Positions 59,509-64,000 of a stretch of DNA of 64,000 nucleotides are shown here, one piece after another (the first letter of the stretch is position 1; every line of letters starts with the position of its first letter). Below the pieces are notes generated by a model. That model searched no databases, was not told the origin of the DNA, and saw only the letters and a list, made by a program, of their open reading frames with translations. The DNA is taken from positions 434,001 through 498,000 of the forward strand of contig JAHLTZ010000008.1 of the NCBI GenBank assembly GCA_025786725.1. The letters run 5' to 3'. Source of the DNA: Syncephalis fuscata. Its lineage: Eukaryota > Zoopagomycota > Zoopagomycetes > Zoopagales > Piptocephalidaceae. Both the position numbers and the translations under genes were made by a program.

Positions 59509-60120
59509 ATGAATACTGGTCTACGTCGCGTTCTGTCTATAGTCACACCACTATCGGGCCGGGCTGGTCAAATGGCCAGACCAATGACGACCCAGACTAC
59601 AAGAACGAATCAACCAAATAACCGTAATAACAATTATGCACGAAGGGATCAGAATTCAAAAGCTTTAACCACTAAAATGCGTCTATTTCGGTTTTGTTTA
59701 CCACGTCCGTTAAAGAATCCAGGTGAAGTCGAACAAGTGGCTGAGCATTTTAGAAAATACGGTCGTCTTATTATGTATCGTATGTCGCGAGTAAGTTATG
59801 ATGAGCTAGCACTATACATAGCTTTAAATTAATCAATTATGAATTTAATATGATACTATGGCAGTGTCCCGACACGAATGCTTCTTACAATACCGGATTT
59901 ATAGAATACGATAAAGATGCCACATTGGATCAACTGATCGAGGAGCCTAATCAAAAAATTGAAGGGCTTGATATGGATGTCTATATTATGAATCCAAAGC
60001 GTAAGTAATTAATGAAAATAAGCGGTTTATACTTATACTTATTATTATAATTATAAATTAATAGATACGGTACAGTTTCAAAACCGTCAACAACAAATAA
60101 TCGCAGCGTTAAAAATATGA
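59509..60120 (+). CDS. Small RRM-like, probably mitochondrial protein
   Basis: Exons 59509-59790, 59865-60000 and 60065-60120 (introns 74 and 64 nt) give 157 residues. The N-terminus (MNTGLRRVLSIVTPLSGRAG, then QMARP) is basic, hydroxylated and free of acidic residues, as in a mitochondrial targeting peptide. Residues about 57-150 (MRLFRFCLPRPLKNPGEVEQ, VAEHFRKYGRLIMYRMSRCP, then NTGFIEYDKDATLDQLIEEP) have the beta-alpha-beta pattern of an RRM-like fold, with FRKYG in the usual place. I do not recognise the exact family; a mitochondrial RNA- or ribosome-associated role is inference. Two introns in so short a gene with exact phases support reality. Confidence 0.7.
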
Positions 60121-60286
60121 TAATTAAAATAAATATATTAGTCGATTCTAATTTACTACTATAAATTGTAATCTATTTTGGTATTTTCACAAATCATTAT
60201 TAAATCACTAAAAGTATTATAAAACGTTGTTTATATTATTGCTATTACAAATTAACACCATCTACAATTGCTGCTGCTTTTAAAGC

Positions 60287-60814
60287 TTAAGAGACCTCGC
60301 CAGATACTGGTGCAGTATCTTGACCATGAAGTGGCAAAAGAACCAGCTGCGTACCAACAATCATTCGATTTCGCTCCTCTGTATCGTTGGCCGTCTGTTC
60401 ATCAGTGTCCATATCCCTATTGTCCTCCAAATTGTTTTGTATTTGTTGAGCTTTCTTTTGTGCCTCTATTGAATGATTACAACGCATTAATAATAAAACA
60501 TACGCATAACTATTTTAGACTTGCCTACTAGATTCATATCTCTGAATACATTTTGCCAATTGCCCATAACTTGAGATATTGCTAGTTTAAGTCTTAAAAG
60601 GTATGCTCATAGTTATGTAGGTTTTAAGATAGCTACCTTCATAGCCGCTATTTAACTCGTCAATTCGTTCGCAAAGCGTTTCCATATAATTGTGCAAACC
60701 GCGTGACAAATCGCGAATCGCTAAAAGTCCTTGCAATTCACGCTGCTTTTCTTCAAGCTGTATATGAATAGGGGGCGCAAGTGCAGACCCGCTTTGTTGC
60801 CCGCGTAGACTCAT
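60287..60814 (-). CDS. DAD2: DASH complex subunit Dad2
   Basis: Outer-kinetochore DASH/Dam1 ring component linking kinetochores to spindle microtubules; fungal-specific. Exons 60637-60814, 60529-60581 and 60287-60463 give 135 residues. Start MSLRGQQSGS, then the Dad2 core: LEEKQRELQGLLAIRDLSRG, LHNYMETLCERIDELNSGYE, then AISQVMGNWQNVFRDMNL. The last exon adds a polar, acidic tail of about 57 residues. The second intron can be read as GT-AG (GTAGGC...ATAGAG) or as GC-AG starting four bases later (GCAAGT...AATAG); the two differ by only two residues. It lies tail-to-tail with the preceding plus-strand gene, stops 167 bp apart. Confidence 0.92.
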
Positions 60815-61280
60815 GATGAATAGATCTGGAAAGTGAAAAGAAAGAAAAAGCGAGTTGTAAAGATTCGGTAAACGTGATAAATTCAATCATTATCATGTTG
60901 TACAGTTAACAATACAGTAGAATGTAACAATTGGAGTATAGCAATACTTTATTTATTATTTAGCAGCAATAAAGGCATTGTATCCAATAATATCTTATCC
61001 ACTATAAGCTGCTAGTAACTATCATATGCCATGAGAGATTATAGTTTATCCTTTGCATGTACGGCTTTTCAAAATCAAGTGATGCCATTTAAAACAGGAA
61101 AAAACGCGTTAGAGACTCGGTTACATATAACTGTGCTTTTATTGTATCCTAATCTAGCCGTACTAATTGACTACCAATAAAACATGCGCTATCACAGCAG
61201 CTATTGAATGCTTTAGTAGCGTAGATACACTGATAATGCACAAATTTGTAATTCAAAGTGATAATGAAAAGTGTTATATT
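60815..61280. other. Intergenic region
   Basis: AT-rich; Dad2 promoter side and 3' flank of the next minus-strand gene. No other feature seen. Confidence 0.5.
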
Positions 61281-61950
61281 TTACTTATTACGGAAACGAC
61301 GACCCAATCCTTTCAATCCCTTCATAGATCCCGGGGGTGTGTAGTATTGCTCGTCGTTTAATACAGCCGCATTATTATGCGCTGCCAGGTCTACAACGTT
61401 TTCATTCACTGGCCCCAAGTTTTCATTAACGCTGGGCTGAATATGGTATCGAATTTTGCACGGATGGCATGTCCGTGGTCGTTGAATGAGAAGCTGGCAT
61501 TGCTGGATTCTCCACCATTTGATGCTGATCCGTGGCAGTTGCCATCCCTGGACCAGTGGCCATCCCCGAGGCACTCGACATCCCCGAAGGATTTGTCATT
61601 CCTGCCGCGGTTGCCGTTCCTGCTGTAGTTGTCATTCCTGCCGCATTTGCTGTTCCCGAGGCATTTGTAATACCACCGGGCATTGCTCCATCAACCGAGG
61701 GTCTTCTTATAGGATTGCCGAATTTGTCGACCAAGTTGTCAATGCTGGCTCGACGTATACGCGCCTTGTTGACCATATTTGTTTTGCCAAATATAGTGCC
61801 ATAGTCTTCTTCAAAATCGGCAATAGCTGCTTGGTAGGTACCAGAGTGTCTCTTTGAGCCAGAAGGATTTGCGGTAGTAGGCATGCTCGCTCCCTCTGTA
61901 GCGCTATTAGCCGCGCTAGTACGGTTGGCAGATGATTTTCTCCAAGGCAT
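61281..61950 (-). CDS. Low-complexity Gly-Met repeat protein, unrecognised
   Basis: Starts MPWRKSSANRTSAANS at 61950. A short conserved-looking segment (YQAAIADFEEDYGTIFGKTN, RRASIDNLVDKFGNPIRRPS) is followed by about seven imperfect repeats of the type AGM-TTAGTA/SGM (residues about 100-145). The first frame ends at 61426 (IPYSAQR). In the next frame downstream the sequence reads NENLGPVNENVVDLAAHNNA, then YYTPPGSMKGLKGLGRR and a stop at 61281. That tail looks coding, so I extend the gene to it; joining needs one base fewer or two more near 61440, or an unseen intron. DNLVDKFG-IRRPSV resembles a phosphorylatable motif. Function unknown. Confidence 0.5.
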
Positions 61951-62341
61951 GATAATTGAATAGAAGCTAAAAGTAAAACTAGAGAACCGTTTAATCTTGA
62001 TGGCGATGCTTTTATCGTATTGCCAAGTAGCAAGCAATTAAACTAAATGGTTTGATTTGAATTTAAAACCGCTGTTTCAGTTAGTACTGAAAGACTGTAA
62101 TGATTGGAACAAATTATTCAATACGGTAAAACCAGTGAGAATTAAGCCACTTTGAGTTAGCTTGTGAGACATGTGGCTGTTTTTCACGATGATTGCTGGC
62201 CACACAGCCATATCCAGTTTTCATGGCTACAATAAGTTATTACGTAAGTTATCAATTTTCAAATGTGAGAGTCAAAGCAAAGTTCAATCCAGAGTTGTAA
62301 TGATTATTTTAATTAATATGCGTAATTCAGCATACTGCCTG
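61951..62341. other. Intergenic region upstream of the Gly-Met repeat gene
   Basis: Promoter side of the minus-strand 61281-61950 gene and 3' flank of the MFS gene. Nothing else recognised. Confidence 0.5.
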
Positions 62342-64000
62342 CTATACGAAATCAATTTCCAACGATCGCAATGAGACATTAATTGTTGTCATGTTGTCTT
62401 TAGATTCGTTACTATTCTCTGGCATTCTGTTTTCTACAGATTCTACGCGTTTCCAGTCTAGAAATATGCATAATAAAAATGATATTCCTCCCATAATAGT
62501 TCCTGAATAAAATACCATGCTTAAAGCATCGGCGAATGCATGCTGTCCTTTGGCTATTATTGCTTTATCTTGCTTGTATAGTGCATAAATATTGCTGTGA
62601 ATACTGGAAACAAGCTAAATTCATGTTAGAAAATAATTAGATATGTTATTACAACGTATTTACTTCTTCGGTAATATCAGGAATATATTTGTAAAGCCGA
62701 CTTGTTAATACACCATTGAAAATGGTACCACAGGTTGCAACACCAATTACACTTCCAATGACACGGAAAAAGAACAACATAGAGGTTGCAGTTGCAAGAT
62801 CTATTGCTTGTAAGTCATTATCACCAGCATAATACAACCGCCTACCTGACTTTCTTGCTGTAGCTTGAGCTGCAAACAAAATTGGCTGCATACTGATACC
62901 AACACCAAGGCCAGCTAAAACCATATAGCCAATTTCACTTGATAATAGGCTACTTTGTGTCATACTACCCATAAGTGCGGTACCAACGGTTATGCAAATG
63001 CTACCAAGCATAATGAATGGTACGGTATATCCCGTAGCACTGATCAAAAAGCCTATAGCAATTTCGGCCATTGCTCCGCCCAATACCATTGGCAATGTTT
63101 TTAATCCTGAAATTGTTGCACTTTCTCCTCTTACTGCCTGTCGATCAGCGATGTATTAGATAGTGATTAAACATTGCATATCCACTACTTGCCTGATACC
63201 ATAGTGGCACATAGAATAATCCCACCATAAAAGCCATACCCAAAAAGAAATAAAGTATGAAGGGAATAAATACATTGCGATGATGAAATAGTTGGCGTGG
63301 CATAATAGGCTGACTTGCTAGGTAAAACTCTACAACTACAAACAGAATAGATAGTACGGCTGATACTACTAGCAAACTAATGATTATTGGCGATGACCAG
63401 GCATAAGATTGACCACCCCAGCTTAATGCCAGTAGTAGACATACAGTTGCTGCACTGACCAAAAGCGTGCCTACGTAGTCTATTTTTTTCAACTTATCGA
63501 CCATCGAGCCTTTTGGAGGCGGAAGTTTAAGCCATAGCATAATGATCAACATCGAGGCTGCTCCCAGTGGCAAATTAATGTAAAATACCCAACGCCATGA
63601 AATATGGTCGGTAAAAGCACCGCCCAAAAGCGGCCCAATCACCGAGGATATAGCAAATGTTGTTATTAAAATACCTTGGTATTTGCCACGATCTCTTAAA
63701 GACACAATTTCTATATGAGTATATTAGCATTAATGTGGTGTCTTGGTGTGAATTAAAGGCAGCTCATTAACGTACCAGATACAATAATCACACCTAACGA
63801 ATTGATGGCTCCACCACCAATTCCTGCAACGGCTCTTCCAATAATCAACATAGGCATAGATGATGCGCCACCACATATTGCACTGCCACCAAGAAAAAAG
63901 ATTACAGCAAGTAACAACAAGGATCGTCGGCCGAAAATATCCGACAGCCAACCAAATAGCGGCGAAAATATGGTACTGGTAAGTAGATAGGCTGTTGCTA
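62342..64000 (-). CDS. MFS drug:H+ antiporter, DHA2 (14-helix) type; N-terminus outside window
   Basis: Polytopic plasma-membrane or vacuolar efflux transporter. Exons 62342-62614, 62664-63137, 63193-63710 and 63776 to beyond 64000. Signatures: LFGWLSDIFGRRSLLLLAV (MFS motif A), IIGRAVAGIGGGAINSLGVI, LRDRGKYQGILITTFAISSV followed by IGPLLGG (DHA2 motif C-like), WRWVFYINLPLGAASMLIIM, and a C-terminal helix IMGGISFLLCIFLDW. Introns are 49, 55 and 65 nt. The middle one (63138-63192) is a clear GC-AG intron: CAG|GCAAGT...CGACAG|GCA restores WYQAVRGESAT. Near 62840 a 39-nt in-frame stretch (GTAGGC...TTACAAG) adds KSGRRLYYAGDND-like residues where homologues have none and may itself be an intron. 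No frame breaks. Substrate not predictable. Confidence 0.92.

Noticed and set aside
1-64000. tRNA, rRNA or spliceosomal RNA genes
   Set aside because: I looked for B-box-like GGTTCGANTCC and U2/U6 core strings on both strands and found none convincing; an exhaustive scan was not possible by eye.
1-64000. CRISPR array
   Set aside because: No evenly spaced identical repeats with unique spacers; the only regular array (39898-40076) is a contiguous minisatellite.

Overview
This is a window of nuclear DNA from a fungus. It is AT-rich. Genes are split by short introns, mostly 48-78 nt, with GTAAGT-like donors, TACTAAC/CTAAC-like branch points and YAG acceptors. Fungal origin is supported by a DASH-complex Dad2 subunit (60287-60814), a WSC-domain sensor (17707-19492), a CWH43-type GPI lipid remodelling protein (25329-28472) and a QDE-1/RDR-class RNA-dependent RNA polymerase (12592-16522). 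The combination of AT-rich spacers, an RdRP, a bacterial-type MscS channel and a PAS-domain protein makes me favour an early-diverging (zygomycete-grade) lineage. That is inference, and I cannot name a species.

Layout. 1-1100: MscS-like channel (minus), running off the left edge. 1256-4432: decayed Mutator-like element with terminal inverted repeats of about 130 bp and a nested miniature element. 4667-5825: splicing factor SF3B4/Hsh49. 6418-7050: acidic Ala/Glu-rich protein. 8264-10482: secreted subtilase. 11521-12185: C2H2 zinc-finger protein. 12592-16522: RdRP. 17707-19492 and 19650-22014: a divergent pair, WSC sensor and Kelch-BTB protein, with start codons 157 bp apart. 24180-24332: very small secreted peptide precursor with dibasic sites. 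25329-28472: CWH43. 30702-32599: PAS-domain protein. 32888-43257: gene-poor block bounded by two nearly identical 1.39-kb direct repeats and filled with miniature elements, a minisatellite and decayed sequence. 43969-46021: F-box protein. 46687-48678: single-pass membrane protein. 53181-57942: eleven-exon leucine-rich-repeat protein of the PPP1R37 type. 58740-59100: eroded zinc-ribbon ORF, possibly from a TnpB/Fanzor nuclease. 59509-60120: small mitochondrial-looking protein. 60287-60814: Dad2. 61281-61950: low-complexity protein. 62342-64000: DHA2-type MFS transporter, running off the right edge.

Functional themes are cell surface and wall signalling (WSC sensor, CWH43, single-pass protein, Kelch-BTB, MscS), RNA biology (SF3B4, RdRP), mitosis (Dad2) and secretion (subtilase, small peptide). 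No operon-like logic is expected or seen.

Many genes contain reading-frame breaks that one extra base would repair. There are about ten in five or six genes, nearly all at short homopolymers. Gene lengths become exact multiples of three only after repair, and splice phases agree. This looks like long-read homopolymer under-calling more than true pseudogenisation, and it affects every gene model here.
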